Source: Mesotaenium endlicherianum (Eukaryota; Streptophyta; Zygnematophyceae; Zygnematales; Mesotaeniaceae). Taken from it: a DNA stretch of 31,192 nt. Of the stretch, positions 20,401-31,048 are shown one piece after another (positions within the stretch are counted from its first letter, which is position 1; each line of letters starts with the position of its first letter). Position numbers and translations under genes: made by a program. Below the pieces are notes generated by a model that was not told where the DNA came from, ran no database searches, and saw only the letters and a program-made list of their open reading frames with translations. The DNA lies in contig WELA01004442.1 of the NCBI GenBank assembly GCA_009602735.1, positions 78,109-109,300 on the forward strand, written 5' to 3'.

Positions 20401-23400
20401 ATTCTTCTTGGGAAATTGACGATGGCCCTAAAGGCAGGGTCAGTCAGGCGCTTGGTGAGGGTGGTTAAGAGCACGATTGTGTGCATCTGGGCTGCCTGTG
20501 TGTGGTAGGCTGTCAACTGCTTGGTGAAGTGAATGTGTTGGTGAAGTAAGTACGCCACCTGGCATGCTAGTGAAGAATAAGGCTTTGGATGGTTTGCAAG
20601 TAGTAGGGCTGAGGTGCTGTCACGCACCATGCGGCTGCAGGAACCCCCAGCAGGTTCAGGCGCTGTACTACGCGACCATAAGGGCAGCCCCCCTCCTCCG
20701 CAGCCTGACGGGTCAAAAAGTGCGTGCTCGTAGCACGACGCTTTGCCACCAATGACTCTTTTTGGCCACTGTCATGCCATCTTTTCCTGGCATGGACCAT
20801 GACACGATAGGCCAGCTGGCGTGTGTAGGCGTCTTGTGACATCACTGCTGCATGATGGGATTTGTGAGAGCCCCTTACAGCCTGGTCGTTGGGTAACTTC
20901 TGAAGTTCAGAGAAATACTTAAATCAAGTTTGGACATATACCTGTGCCATGCTTCTTCTCGTCCATCCCCTTGTTTGTTGATAAGTTTCATAAAATGAAA
21001 ATTTCACCAGTCTCTGTATGTTGAACCTGGAAGTGCCTATACTGTCTTGCATGACAAGAGGCCTGCTCGTCTCGCTTATCAGAGGAAGCCTTTTTTGCTC
21101 TTTCTCCCAGCTATCATGTGCATAAGCATCTCTCAACTGGCATGTACGAGTATATGTCAAATGGATGCACCAGCCAAAGATGTCTGCAGAGTGCTTAATC
21201 TGCATTGTCGCACGTACACTCCCAGTCGTCACTTCATACCTGGCCTTCAGGTCGCCACTAGAAGCAGGAGGCAGGTCCCCCATATCCTTTCCTTCTGCCC
21301 TTGTACACAGGCATAGCCAGCAACGGGGATGGAGTGCAAGCGAAGAAACCTATTTTAGGCGCATCAAAGGGGAGCTCTAAGGCAGCACCCTCTGCTTCCG
21401 CCAGTGCAGAAGCGCCAGTGGAAGAGGAGCCTTCTTCTGGTGAGTGAGGTCCTCAAGCCATCTTATGCTCTGGCGGCATACATCTGGAAGATTCTGCCGT
21501 CAGCTGCTACACGATTAAGCCAATCATGGTGCATGTGTCTGCCCTCTGCAGCCAAAGAGGAGCCGGGAGTATTCTGATATCACTTTAGCAGCGTATCTCC
21601 TTGTCAACGAAAAGCATTGGCTACAAAGAAATGTTTAGGCTGCAGGCATCAGGAAATGAGAGTTGAAGCACCACTAGTAGAAATTAGAGTTCTGTCTGTA
21701 TGTTGACTTTCATAAGCATTGTGTGGCCCGAAGTTGGGGTGGCTGTGTTTGCCTTGGAGGCTGATCAGAAACTGCTTTGTTGTTGCACGAGGGAGTGATG
21801 CGCATACTTCAAGGGTGTGCCATTCTGCTTCCAGGCTAATGTAAAGCTTTGACATGCGTCGGGCGGCTGGTTATGCGTGCAGATGCGAAGCCTGTAGAGA
21901 GTAGCAGTGCGTCAGGGGAAAAAGCAGCGCCGCTCCCGTCTTCGCTGTTGGACGTGGAGATGGCCCCAGGCATGGAGGACGAGAAGATGCAGAGGGCTGC
22001 TCTGCTGCGGGCCAAATACGCAGATATCATTGTAAAGAAGAGCATTCCCTCGCACCTCAAGGTATGTGCCTTCTCTGCATAAGGGGGAGCTGGTCTGAGT
22101 TGGGCTACAGGCCTGTCATGCGTGCAAACGATCACACTTAATGCTTATTGGTTACCTTATTTCATCCTGCTTTGCATCTATGTGTGTATCTTACTATGGC
22201 ACTAAGAATGTCTGCAGAGCTGGCTGCTGGAGTGGGTGAGGTGTGAATTATCTCCGTTTACCCGTCCTTCTTTGTTGACTACCAGACAGCTCTTATCGGT
22301 GCCTATCCCCGTCCCAGGAGGAAAGAACCTCTTAGTAATTTCCATTTAGGCACAAGTGAAGCGTCTAAGTCTTGGCGCATGGAGTGGCTGACTGAATGCG
22401 ACTTTGTTTCTTCGAGCAGAACGAGAAGATTGACCCCAAAATGCTGGAGGAAATCGAGAAGAAGCACAAAGAAGGTACGCTCGGAGGGCCCCCCTTCCCC
22501 TTCCTCCCCTCCCCTTTCTCTAATTGTGGTCTGGCTGTCATACAGCGCTCTCTGCCCCTGCTCCCCTCAGCCTAGCACTTGTTGTATGCACCACTTGTTG
22601 TAAGTTTCTGGTACTGAAAGCGGAGGATCTTAATACTTGACCCGATTGCCTCTCTGGAGGTTGGAGAGGTGCCACTTGTGTCTGATGTCAGCCTCTCGGT
22701 ACTAACTTGGAGGATTACCGCCATGACCGAGCACCACTTCGGGTTGGAGCTGATGCGAAATGACAGATATATGTTGAAAAACTGCACTGCAGGGTGTCTC
22801 ATATCTTTCTGTATCCGTGTGTTCTGTATCTCGCCTGTGCTGGGTCTTCGAATTTCAGAGCGCGCACGCCTAGAAGCCAATGCCAGGGCTGCCAAGCTGG
22901 CACGCCAGCGGCAGGAGGCTGAAGCGGCAGCTGAGGCCAAGAAGAAGCTGGAGGCAGAGCGCGAGGCCGCCAGGCGGGCGCTCACGGAAATGGGCCGCAC
23001 GGTCGAGCTCGACGAGAACTATCGCGCAGTCAAAGACCTGCACCTCCTCGGCGCCGCTCCCGGCGGGCTGGGTACCCGCATGGCCTCTCCTGGAAGGATG
23101 GGCCGGGAGGAGCACGCACGAGAGGGGGGCAGCGGCAATCCGCTGGAGTCCCTGGGGCTGTACATGAGGAATGGGGACGAGGACGAGGGGGACGAGAGCG
23201 GCGACGAGGAAGGGGGGGAGTCTGAGGGGGAGGAGGGCGTGCTGGAGAACATGAGGAAGGCCATGGGCATGGAGGTGGTTGACGGCGATGGCAGCGACGA
23301 GGAGGGCGAAGATGGGGATGGGGATGGGGAGCAGGTGAAGGCCGGTGAGCAAGGGGCTGGCAAGGCCCAGGGTGGGGAGGAGGAGGAGGATGCTGCACCA

Positions 23401-23646
23401 TCGGGTGGTGCTGTGGAGGAGGGAAAGGATGGGGTTGACAAGGAGGAGCTGGAAGGAGACGGGTCTGAGGGAGATGGAGCCGTGAATGGAAAAGAGGATA
23501 TGGGGGCAGAGGAGGATGAGGGGCCTGCCGAAGTTCCGGAGAGGGGGGAACCTGCGGCTGCTGGTGTGAGTAGCGAGCTGGAGGGCGGCACCTCTGTTTT
23601 GGCAGACAAGGGCCCGGAGGAAGCAGAGGAAGGAGAAATTGACTAG
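17404..23646 (+). CDS. GTE: BET-family GTE protein: bromodomain, NET domain, C-terminal coiled coil, acidic tail
   Basis: A nuclear acetyl-lysine reader of the plant GTE family, closest by motif order to Arabidopsis GTE8/GTE9/GTE10. Eight exons: 17404-19041, 19254-19287, 19508-19654, 20043-20081, 21311-21439, 21883-22061, 22420-22474 and 22859-23646. All are GT-AG with matching phases, totalling 3009 nt (1002 aa). Numbering from Met 17404: a basic N-terminus; a charged helix (HERNSERKRLKRALDEAQ); a single bromodomain at about 292-400 with GLIDYPKVVTRPMDL and the acetyl-lysine-binding Asn at 371 (YN); a NET domain at about 467-535 ending EIELDIDSLDNDSLWELDRYV; a Ser/Asp-rich linker; AALLRAKYADIIVKK; a coiled coil (ARLEANARAAKLARQRQEAE); the family motif TVELDEN; and an acidic Gly/Glu tail ending EGEID. 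The hydrophobic-shelf Trp expected before PVD is His312. The start could lie upstream at 17076. The exon at 20043 could use a later donor, but only the donor at 20082 keeps phase. Confidence 0.92.
19042..20042 (+). other. GTE introns 1-3
   Basis: Introns 19042-19253, 19288-19507 and 19655-20042 separate short exons that encode a Ser/Asp-rich linker (DSDSGSESGSESD region). The acceptor before 20043 has a poor pyrimidine tract. No other feature is seen. Confidence 0.65.
20082..21310 (+). other. GTE intron 4, 1.2 kb
   Basis: The donor GATG|GTGAGG and acceptor gtacacag|GCATAGCC are in phase 1; any other phase meets a stop at GCATAG. The interior has scattered short open frames but nothing recognisable. 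Confidence 0.7.
21440..22858 (+). other. GTE introns 5-7
   Basis: Introns 21440-21882, 22062-22419 and 22475-22858 separate the exons that encode the C-terminal coiled coil. A 16-nt candidate exon after ctctgcag near 21551 is not needed for phase and was left out. Nothing else is recognisable. Confidence 0.7.
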
Positions 23647-25454
23647 CTGCAATGCCTGTCCATTGGGGGTCTTCCTGGAGGTGTGGGAGCTTCTCTAGAA
23701 GGTTGCTCCACTTGCCTGTTGTGCGTGGAGTGGTTACCTTCATGGCCGGAATGTCTATTACGTGTCAGCCGTTTGATTGATGTGACTTGTAGACTTTTGC
23801 TCAATTGACAGAAAGCGGGCGGCTCAGAGGCGCGCTCCCAAAAAAGAATAAGGATCGCACGAGTAGAATTAGTACATGGGTAGATGTGTATGGTTCAGGT
23901 GTAGGGTGTTGTTTGTAGTAGGCAAGCATCACAGTAAACATCCCTTGCTTAGAAGGGATTGGGTTGGGTGGGGGTAAGCAGGCAGGAGGTGAGATAGTAG
24001 CAATAATTAGACCTGATATTGTTAGTTACTGAAAGACGAAGGTGTCAGCATTCTTTGCTTTCTTATTTTGCATATGCTCATCTGCGATCAACTTTTTCTT
24101 GGTCGCTTTTGGTGCAAGATGGACAGCTTTTACATTGTATCGAGGTATCCCAAAATTGAAATTAATTTCATAACTTCACAACAACAATTTGGTTCTAGAC
24201 TTTGCTCGTACATTGCAATTGAAATGCACCAGTAACCCAGCTAGAAGAGAATTCACTGCACAAGTATGAATATTGTCTCGGGACTCAGGAGTTTGTACTC
24301 GGGAGATGTTTGATAAGCACATCACTTGCGTGTGGATCACCTGGATGTCAACTCCCTGCGGCAACTTAAGGAAGGCTTCCACTGCAATGACTGATCACTG
24401 ATTATCCACTTGAGGTACGTGGGTTGGTTGAAAGAGTGACTGATAACTTGCACTCAGTGCATTATCACTTTCACAATAATGGGAGGGCAAAAGACATTGC
24501 TTCAGAATGTACTACACTATGTCATGTTGAGTAAGCCCCTGTGGGGGAATTTGAAGATCCTTCAGGCAATTTCAGGCTTTAGTACATGGAGAGTCAGGAA
24601 ACCTTTCAGTGATAGGATGTTTTTGGGAATAGTTACTGTGAAGTAAATTAGTTGCCGAAGGTCAATTGACATTCAACAAAAATTGATGCTTTGTTAATAT
24701 GATGGGTCTACTTCTTGAATGAATCAAGGTTCTCCTCGAGGGCAAACATAAATTGGAAAAATTGATGCCTTTCTCAGTTGAAAAAGTACATACAAGGCCA
24801 ACTGCAAGTTGGTTATGGCTAAAAATGCTGCATGCAGGATTTGCCAGTACAGATTACCTAGTGCTGTAACGAATAAAAAAATGATCAATGACTAACAGCC
24901 CCAGACTGTCGAAAGTTAATGCGCTATGTACACTTGTGCCATGTGTCACTTCTAGCAGCTATTGCCTTCAAGCAAGACGGCATACAGTCTGCTTCTTATT
25001 TCCTTCTATCGTGTCCCTCATTGCTCGTGAAGCCCTCTGTATCATAAGTCACGCCCCACCAGAAAGAAACTGGCAAAGAGTCCCTCTCAACCCGAAAAAT
25101 GAGCTCCCAGGTCTGTCAAATGTTTAACGATCAACAAATGGCCCCTTCGGAAACTTGCCCCAGGGGCAACGATCTTTGCGGTCCACATGGGCCGCCCCAT
25201 GTGGCTCTCTTCTGATTGCTCACATATTGTAAACCTCATTCCAGACGTTGCATCCACTTCAGCTGCCGCAGCATCACAGCTAGCAGCTCCCTAAACAATA
25301 ACATATAACTCAATCTCATTGCCTTCCGCTGCCACAGCACCGCAGCAGTTGTGGCGCTCCCCCACGCCAAAAACAAAACAGCACTTGGGCTCTCTCACTT
25401 CCGCTGCCGCCACAGCATTGCAGCGGGTGTGGCCCGCTCCCCTTGGGGCCTGTC
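23647..25454. other. Space between convergent GTE and TBL genes
   Basis: About 1.8 kb, AT-rich for most of its length, with no recognisable gene. It should include the 3' UTRs of both genes. An AATAAA at 24872-24877 on the + strand is about 1.2 kb past the GTE stop and is only a weak candidate signal. The right end carries the degenerate repeats listed separately. Confidence 0.6.
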
Positions 25455-25470
25455 TCACTTCAGCTGCCGG
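25255..25470. repeat. Degenerate repeats related to the end of the TBL coding sequence
   Basis: The sequence around the TBL stop (CACTTCAGCTGCCGG at 25456) recurs as CACTTCAGCTGCCGC at 25255 and CACTTCCGCTGCCGC at 25396, with a related CCTTCCGCTGCCAC at 25322. The middle two copies also share a CACAGCA..GCAGC..TGTGGC..GCTCCCC extension of about 40 bases. The pattern suggests repeated local duplication of the 3' end of the gene into its 3' flank. Confidence 0.7.
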
Positions 25471-28346
25471 ATCATCATGGTGAAGAGCGCCTCGTTCCAC
25501 GCGTCGGGCACGCCCGCGATGCAGAAGTGGCCGCAGTCCTGGAACTTCAGCGACGACTTCCCCACCACCTTGCTCTGCGCAACAATCTCGCGCGCGTCGT
25601 CTCCCCCCGCCGGCGCAGCCGACGACGCTCTCACCTTCAGGCCATTGACGGCGCCTCCGTGCCGGCGGGCGCCCTCTTCTCCCTTGCCCACCGCAGTCCC
25701 CAGGGCCTCCCCGCCGGCGGCGCTGGCCACCTCGACCTCGACGCTGGTGCCGTCCTCTGCAGTCTGCCGGCGGGTGTCCTCTGCAGCCTGCCGTTGGGAA
25801 GTGGCGGCGACGGCGGCGGTGGCGCGGGGGGCCGTAGGGGGGCGGTGCGTGCGGAAGAAGGAGGGGTGCGCGTCGGCGCGCGTGATGGACATGCTGGAGG
25901 TGTGCATGATGCGCGCGTTGGGGAAGCGCGACATGCCCTCGTTTAGGATGTCGATGCGCGGGTCGCGCGGGGGCAGCTCCGCTGCGCTCGCGATTGGCGC
26001 GCGTGGCCACTCGCACCCGCCATTGCCCGTCCACGCAGGGCTTGACAGGTTCACGTACTTGTACTCCCCCGGGCGCTCCAGGTAGTGCCCGTATGGCAGC
26101 TGCAGGAAGTAGAGCGGGATGGTGCTCAGGCGGCGGTAGCGAGGCTGCTGCGCGGTCTCGTAGAACATCGCGAGCGCGGCGCGGAGAGCATTTTTGGCGC
26201 TCGTGGGGCGGACCTCGTGGCCCGGCCCGTAGGAGTAGTAGCGATAGCCAAAGTTGAGGAAGAAGTAGTTGCTCCACCAGGGGCCCGTGTCCATGACGAG
26301 CATGTCGACCTTGACGCCGAGCACGTAGTCGGCCCACTCGCCGATTTTGCGTGTCTCCACGTACACCTTGCGGTCGGGGTCGGGCGGCAGCGCCGACAGC
26401 TGGCGCGCCGTGAAGGGCGCGTACTCGATCTTGGTGATGAAGGCGCTCCAGTGAAAGTCCATGCTCACGTTGTACTGCGGGAAGTGGAACTGGTAGAAGC
26501 GCCCGTTGTTCTTGATGGAGCGGCCCGAGCGCTCCTCCACGCGCGGGCGCGCCTTGCCCGAGCCCACCCCGCTGGAGAGCAGGCACAGCATTGACTCGTA
26601 CATCTGCGAGGTCGTTGGGTGGAGAGGCCAGGCCAACGGGTGCACGCGCAGTGTTGGGCTGTTAGCGTGGAGTGATGATCGATGAAATCATGAAAAGATT
26701 GAGAAGTGTACTCATTGCAAGTTTTTCAAGGGGGGCAGTTTCTTGTTTTCTTCATTTTGGGGAAGGGGGATGTAGAACAGGGGAGGTATTCATGCGTGTA
26801 GAGATCTCGCTCAAAAATTGAACCTGAGACCAAGCACATGATGAAGTAAGGGGTATCTGAATACGACGTGACGCCTATACTGTGACCAGAAACTGCTCTG
26901 CGTTGGGCACCCGGCCTGATGTCAGCGTCGCCTGTGTTAATGCCTTCTGGGTGTATGTGAGTTGGCATTTGACGTGCAAGCGTCAGCATCGCTCTATGAC
27001 AGCGTTTGTAATTCTACTTTTGGTAAAGAATTGCCAAGTGTCTGTACATACATTTTGTACAAGATTTGAAGACAACCCCATAAAATGCTCCCAGAAAAGC
27101 CAGCCCCCTGCGCCCTTTTACTCTCATCAGCACCTTCTCAATGCCTCCAGCTTGATGATTTTCCAGGTGCACCTTTCCTCAGCGCAGTCCAACTTGTCTC
27201 CAGAGCGGCCTCTGTAGGATCAAAATAAATAGATATCTGGCATTGGCCCGCATGAAATCAGGACAGCTGTGCGCACATACCGTCCGGATGATGGAGTCCC
27301 CCACAAACACGATGCGCTTGTGCATCATCTTCGTCAGGAAGTAGTCCGAGTTGAACTTTTCCATGTCGCACCCGTAGGGCTGCCACCTGTAGTTCAAGTA
27401 GCTGTTGGGCGTTCGGCCATTTGCCTGCAAAGAAATGAAAAGCGAGCGTCCTGATCAGTCATTGGTCTGTACTGAGCAGCTCCCCTTTCAAGTGGTGGGA
27501 AACTCAAGAAGAGCTGCATTATGTGCAAGTTTGTTGTCAAGTGTGAACATCATAGTGCGCCGTGAAGGCGTGGTGAGGGCAGAATAGAAGCGGGAGGATT
27601 CAAAAGATTTAGGCCCAGCGCAAAGTCAAGCAGAAACTTCAGGGTGTAAGTGAGTAATATCTCAATAATAATCGGAGCTATAAAGGGGAAGGGGGGGGGA
27701 GTGGGAGAAGTAAATTATTAGCGATGTACCAGGTGCCACAAGCAAGTGTTGTAGAGCTTATCTAGAAATGAGTTAAGCTCAAAATTTTAACTAAAGCGTG
27801 CCCCAGTTTGGCCCTTGTTGTTCTTTAGCGCCTGCGTCTCTACCCAATTCATTGTGCGCACCACCAATCTTGGAATTCCAGAGCGATCCAGCCCTGCACT
27901 CCCATTACTAGTACATTATTTTTGATCTGCTTAAGTCGCTCTAGAGATATGCATAGAGAATATACAAAGAATAAGCACTTGTCACCAACTCCTTTCAGAT
28001 GAAAAGTGGAGTACAAACAGCTCGAGGAGTCGCAGGCGCTCTATATACTAGGGTGTTTTGGCATAACTGACGAGGGCCGGACATGTGGCTGTACCTTGCA
28101 GTTGAACCAGCTCTCGATGTAAGGACACTTTGAAGAGTCGTAGAGGGGGTAACTGACTGTATCGGGCACCCATGAGCCTTGGAAAATGTTACATTCGTTC
28201 GTCTGGAGCATCCGCATGGTCTCCTTTTCAGTTTCTCCACTGCTTCCGTTCTCGCCAAATGCCGCAGAAGAGAGAGCCGCAATGATCCCCAGTAAAAGTA
28301 GGATACTACAAACTCCGTGAGAAGACTTGCACTGGAATTGTGCCAT
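25455..28346 (-). CDS. TBL: Trichome-birefringence-like (TBL) polysaccharide O-acetyltransferase, PMR5N / PC-esterase family
   Basis: A complete three-exon gene: 28346-28095, 27424-27281 and 26603-25455, all phase 0, 1545 nt (514 aa). TBL proteins are Golgi type II membrane proteins that acetylate cell-wall polysaccharides such as xylan, mannan or pectin; which substrate applies here cannot be told. Residues 1-35 hold a hydrophobic segment ([13 protein letters not shown]) that would be a signal anchor or signal peptide. The PMR5N domain follows ([45 protein letters not shown]). The catalytic GDS is in [11 protein letters not shown] near residues 126-132, and the C-terminal DxxH is DCGHFC (Asp488, His491) followed by [11 protein letters not shown]. 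The segment before the shared WW reads DTGPWW, where Pro replaces the more usual His. Residues about 383-475 form a low-complexity insert not expected in the family. The start is the first ATG, and total length is normal for the family. Confidence 0.93.
26604..27280 (-). other. TBL intron 2
   Basis: The donor CGGACG|GTATGT and acceptor cctcgcag|ATGTAC join IIRT to MYESMLCLL directly after the GDS motif. The intron is AT-richer than exon 3 and shows no other feature. Confidence 0.8.
27425..28094 (-). other. TBL intron 1
   Basis: The donor TGCAAG|GTACAG and acceptor ctttgcag|GCAAAT join FNCK to ANGRTPNSY. No other feature is recognisable. Confidence 0.8.
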
Positions 28347-30340
28347 TTTTGAGCCTCGAATATCTCGACGCCGTCAGTTTCTGAAGGAAACCATCAGATA
28401 TTGAACATAACGTGTGTGGCTCAATCAAGCTGAACACCTCGACAGACGTAATGTCGACTTCAGTCATTTTTAGAAAGTACAGAATGACCATATTTATATT
28501 GGGACCTGCCATTATGGACGTCCCCATCAAGGCGGTTCACATCCTTTGAGATAAAGATAATGCGCGTACCTGAAGATGCAACTGGTACAGAAAAGTTCCT
28601 ACCATGAAACTTCACGGTTTGACAGTTTGTTTTTGACAGCGTCTTTCCTCGGTCCACTGACAGTTGAAATTGCAACCTGAGGCAAACTGCTACAACCGAT
28701 GTTGGCCTTCCCACAATTGAATTGTGCCGTTCGATACAGCAAAGGCAGGCCCAACGCAAGGTATCGATGGCGATCGGAGGACTAGTTCTAGCAGAGTTCT
28801 AGTGAGCTCTAGCTTAGCTGGAGCGTTGACGGACTTTGACGTGTACTTCCAACTTCTTCTGTGGCGCTGTGAGCGCCTCCTTCACATCAAGACATCGCGT
28901 CACATCGCGAGGACCACATCTACAAAGTCCTTTCGTTGTAATTTACACCGGCGGTAGACCTCATGTGTTCCAACCGACCATTCTACACAGACCTTTTCGT
29001 GCCTTTCTACATACGCGTTCTTTTGCCCTTTATAGTGACGCATGTAAAACAATAAAAATAAAAGTACCCTTGCCCATCAGGACTCAACCTGGCAACTTCA
29101 AGAATGTGAATTGATGAATCCAACAAACTTGACTGATAATTTCACCTTTAAAATTTGAGAGCCACAATGAGATGTGCACCCAAAAGTCCACTCTTGAGCC
29201 CCCAGAGTTAGGTATGAACTTAGTATTGAAGTTAATGAAGACAAGCACCACTACCTTACTATTGTATAGACATGAATAGACCCTGTCGGCGAGCAAGGCT
29301 TGTGTCGGTTGCCGTCCTTACACAAGTTATGCGTAACTGAATATTAACAATATAACCAAAAAGTTTGAGCATAAGCTAGTCCAAGCTAACATTTCTTTTC
29401 AAAAATGTAGAAAATCAAGGTTACCGATTCAAATTGTCATGCAACTACAAGCTCAATAAAATTGGGGCAACATATGAATCTGTCATCATTCACACCTCTT
29501 CCAAAAAAGCATCCATTTTATAAACATGCCCAAACTTGACCCCATGAAGATAATTTTCATTTTTCATTGTGTGATCAATCCTTATGCTTTGTCCCGTATG
29601 CTGAAGTGATAGTTGCAGATGTTATATATAACAATGGTAAAGCTTGTTAAGCATGGCATTGAAGTTAGAATTAAGTGCACTCTGAAATCAGTCCGAAGTA
29701 GAACGCCCAAAAAGCGCCCATCTTCGCCTAGGGCGTAGATGATTTTTCTATGCTAACCCAAAAAAAGGTGTAGATAATAGACCCCTACACTGTAGATGAA
29801 GATGGTATTTCCACGCCCAATAGCAAAGAAATTGTCTGAGAAGAAATCCGCACCCCAAAAGAGTAAAATTTTATACGTTATAACCAATCTATGCCTCGTG
29901 GATGCTGATTCATTCGAAATCCTCCAATGTGGTCGTAGTTTACTTCTCCCTTGATTGCCACTAACTTGTCGTTGGCTGTTCACGTCCATGGTAAAAAGCC
30001 TAACAACGTTATGGTCCTCATTAACTATGATTCTATTGATTGAGGTCTGTGTCACATGCACACTCTTTAATTTGAAGAATTTTCAAGTACTTTAGTATGA
30101 AAAAGTTGCGACCGTATCAGACCGCGGACTTGTGTTGGTCAGTCCGACCATTTGACAAAGAAGCCCTTTGACATCGCCGCGACTTATCAAATTTTAAGCG
30201 TGAAATTTGAGCATGTTCATCGATAATCAGAAAAATGCATTAAACCCACGTTTGAGTTTCAAAACGACTTCACCTCGCCAAATGACGCTGCGAGAGGCAC
30301 TTAGGGTTTTTCTAAAATATTTTAAACTCTTCATTCGGAG
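28347..30340. other. AT-rich region upstream of the TBL gene, no gene recognised
   Basis: The first few hundred bases should contain the TBL promoter and 5' UTR. A cluster of CTAG-containing motifs (CTAGTTCTAG, GTTCTAGTG, GAGCTCTAGC) lies near 28780-28820. AATAAA occurs on the + strand at about 29050. Open frames, including one on the - strand at 29753-30061, have no family resemblance. The base composition and the elements at the right edge suggest old transposon-derived DNA. Confidence 0.5.
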
Positions 30341-30349
30341 AACAAAACT

Positions 30350-30720
30350 GGTCTAAGCTTAATTCTGCCACCACCTCTTTTATAGCGTCCTCAAGAGTAA
30401 CCTCCACGACCTCTATATTGCATGGCATTATACTAATAAGATGTCCTTCATGATCATCTTCAACCTGGTGTCTTTTGAATTGAATCCAAGATTTTCCCTC
30501 GATCGACAGTTAAGGTTTCTCGCAGAAGTGCGTTAAAGCTAGATTATCTGTGATCACCTTGAAAGATTTTGAATATAAGTTGGCCCTCAACTATGTAAGG
30601 GTATGAAGAACACTTAACAGTTCCTTGTCTCGTACATAGTAATCAATTTGATTGGATTGTTTCTTGGGCTCATACAGCATATGATGCCATTCTTGCTTGA
30701 ACTTACCATTTTCGTGGTCT
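30350..30720 (-). pseudogene. Decayed Ty3/gypsy polyprotein fragment (RNase H region)
   Basis: Translation on the - strand gives a recognisable RNase H signature: HHMLYEPKKQ, then YYVRDKELLSVLHTL, then FKVITDNLALTHF and SWIQF. These correspond to the family pattern AYESRKL..YDKELLA(I/V)..AL..W, (F/V)xVxTDHxxL and RWxxFL. Two in-frame stops interrupt it, TAG at 30593-30591 and TAA at 30512-30510. The reverse transcriptase that should precede it, at higher coordinates, is not seen; AT-rich LTR-like sequence lies there instead. It is a dead fragment. Confidence 0.75.
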
Positions 30721-30981
30721 TCTCAGCATGTAGTGATTTGAGTTATTATATATTTGTATGCATATATTTTAATGTTTTCAAATATATTTGGAGTAGTATT
30801 GTGTGGAGTCAAGTGTGAATAGGTACTCTAGTAACTTGGTTCATGTCCTTTGAACCTTCCAAGGCATTTTCGAAGTTAGAGGAAAGACCTAGAAGAACTC
30901 CATGTGGCAAAAGTCAGATGTGCCATTTTTAGGTCAAAAGGACATGTGTACATTATTCTAGAAAGAGGTGGCAAGTTTTGG

Positions 30982-31004
30982 GATGTGTTGGGTGCCAACA
31001 CATC
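30982..31004. repeat. Perfect 10-bp inverted repeat with 3-nt loop
   Basis: GATGTGTTGG and CCAACACATC flank GTG. The inner bases TGTTGG and CCAACA are like the short terminal repeats of many plant LTR elements. It sits about 40 bases upstream of the TATA-like box. Confidence 0.9.
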
Positions 31005-31040
31005 AACATACACCTTCCTAGAAATTACTTATGTAGCAAG

Positions 31041-31048
31041 TATATAAA
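31041..31048 (+). promoter_or_regulatory. TATA-like box of the putative LTR
   Basis: TATATAAA preceded by GTAGCAAG and followed by CAAGAGCTAG. A strong TATA match in a stretch lacking a gene fits an LTR promoter transcribing to the right. No transcript evidence is available. Confidence 0.4.

Noticed and set aside
21551..21567. Possible mini-exon AKEEPG in the GTE gene
   Set aside because: The acceptor is good but the exons on either side already join in phase without it, and its inclusion would break phase.
22870..23743. Long - strand frames of 260, 237 and 196 codons
   Set aside because: Antisense to the acidic, low-complexity last exon of the GTE gene.
26085..26594. 169-codon + strand frame
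   Set aside because: Antisense shadow of TBL exon 3, which carries conserved family motifs.
29753..30061. 102-codon - strand frame
   Set aside because: AT-rich, no recognisable motif, and close to retroelement remains; probably chance.
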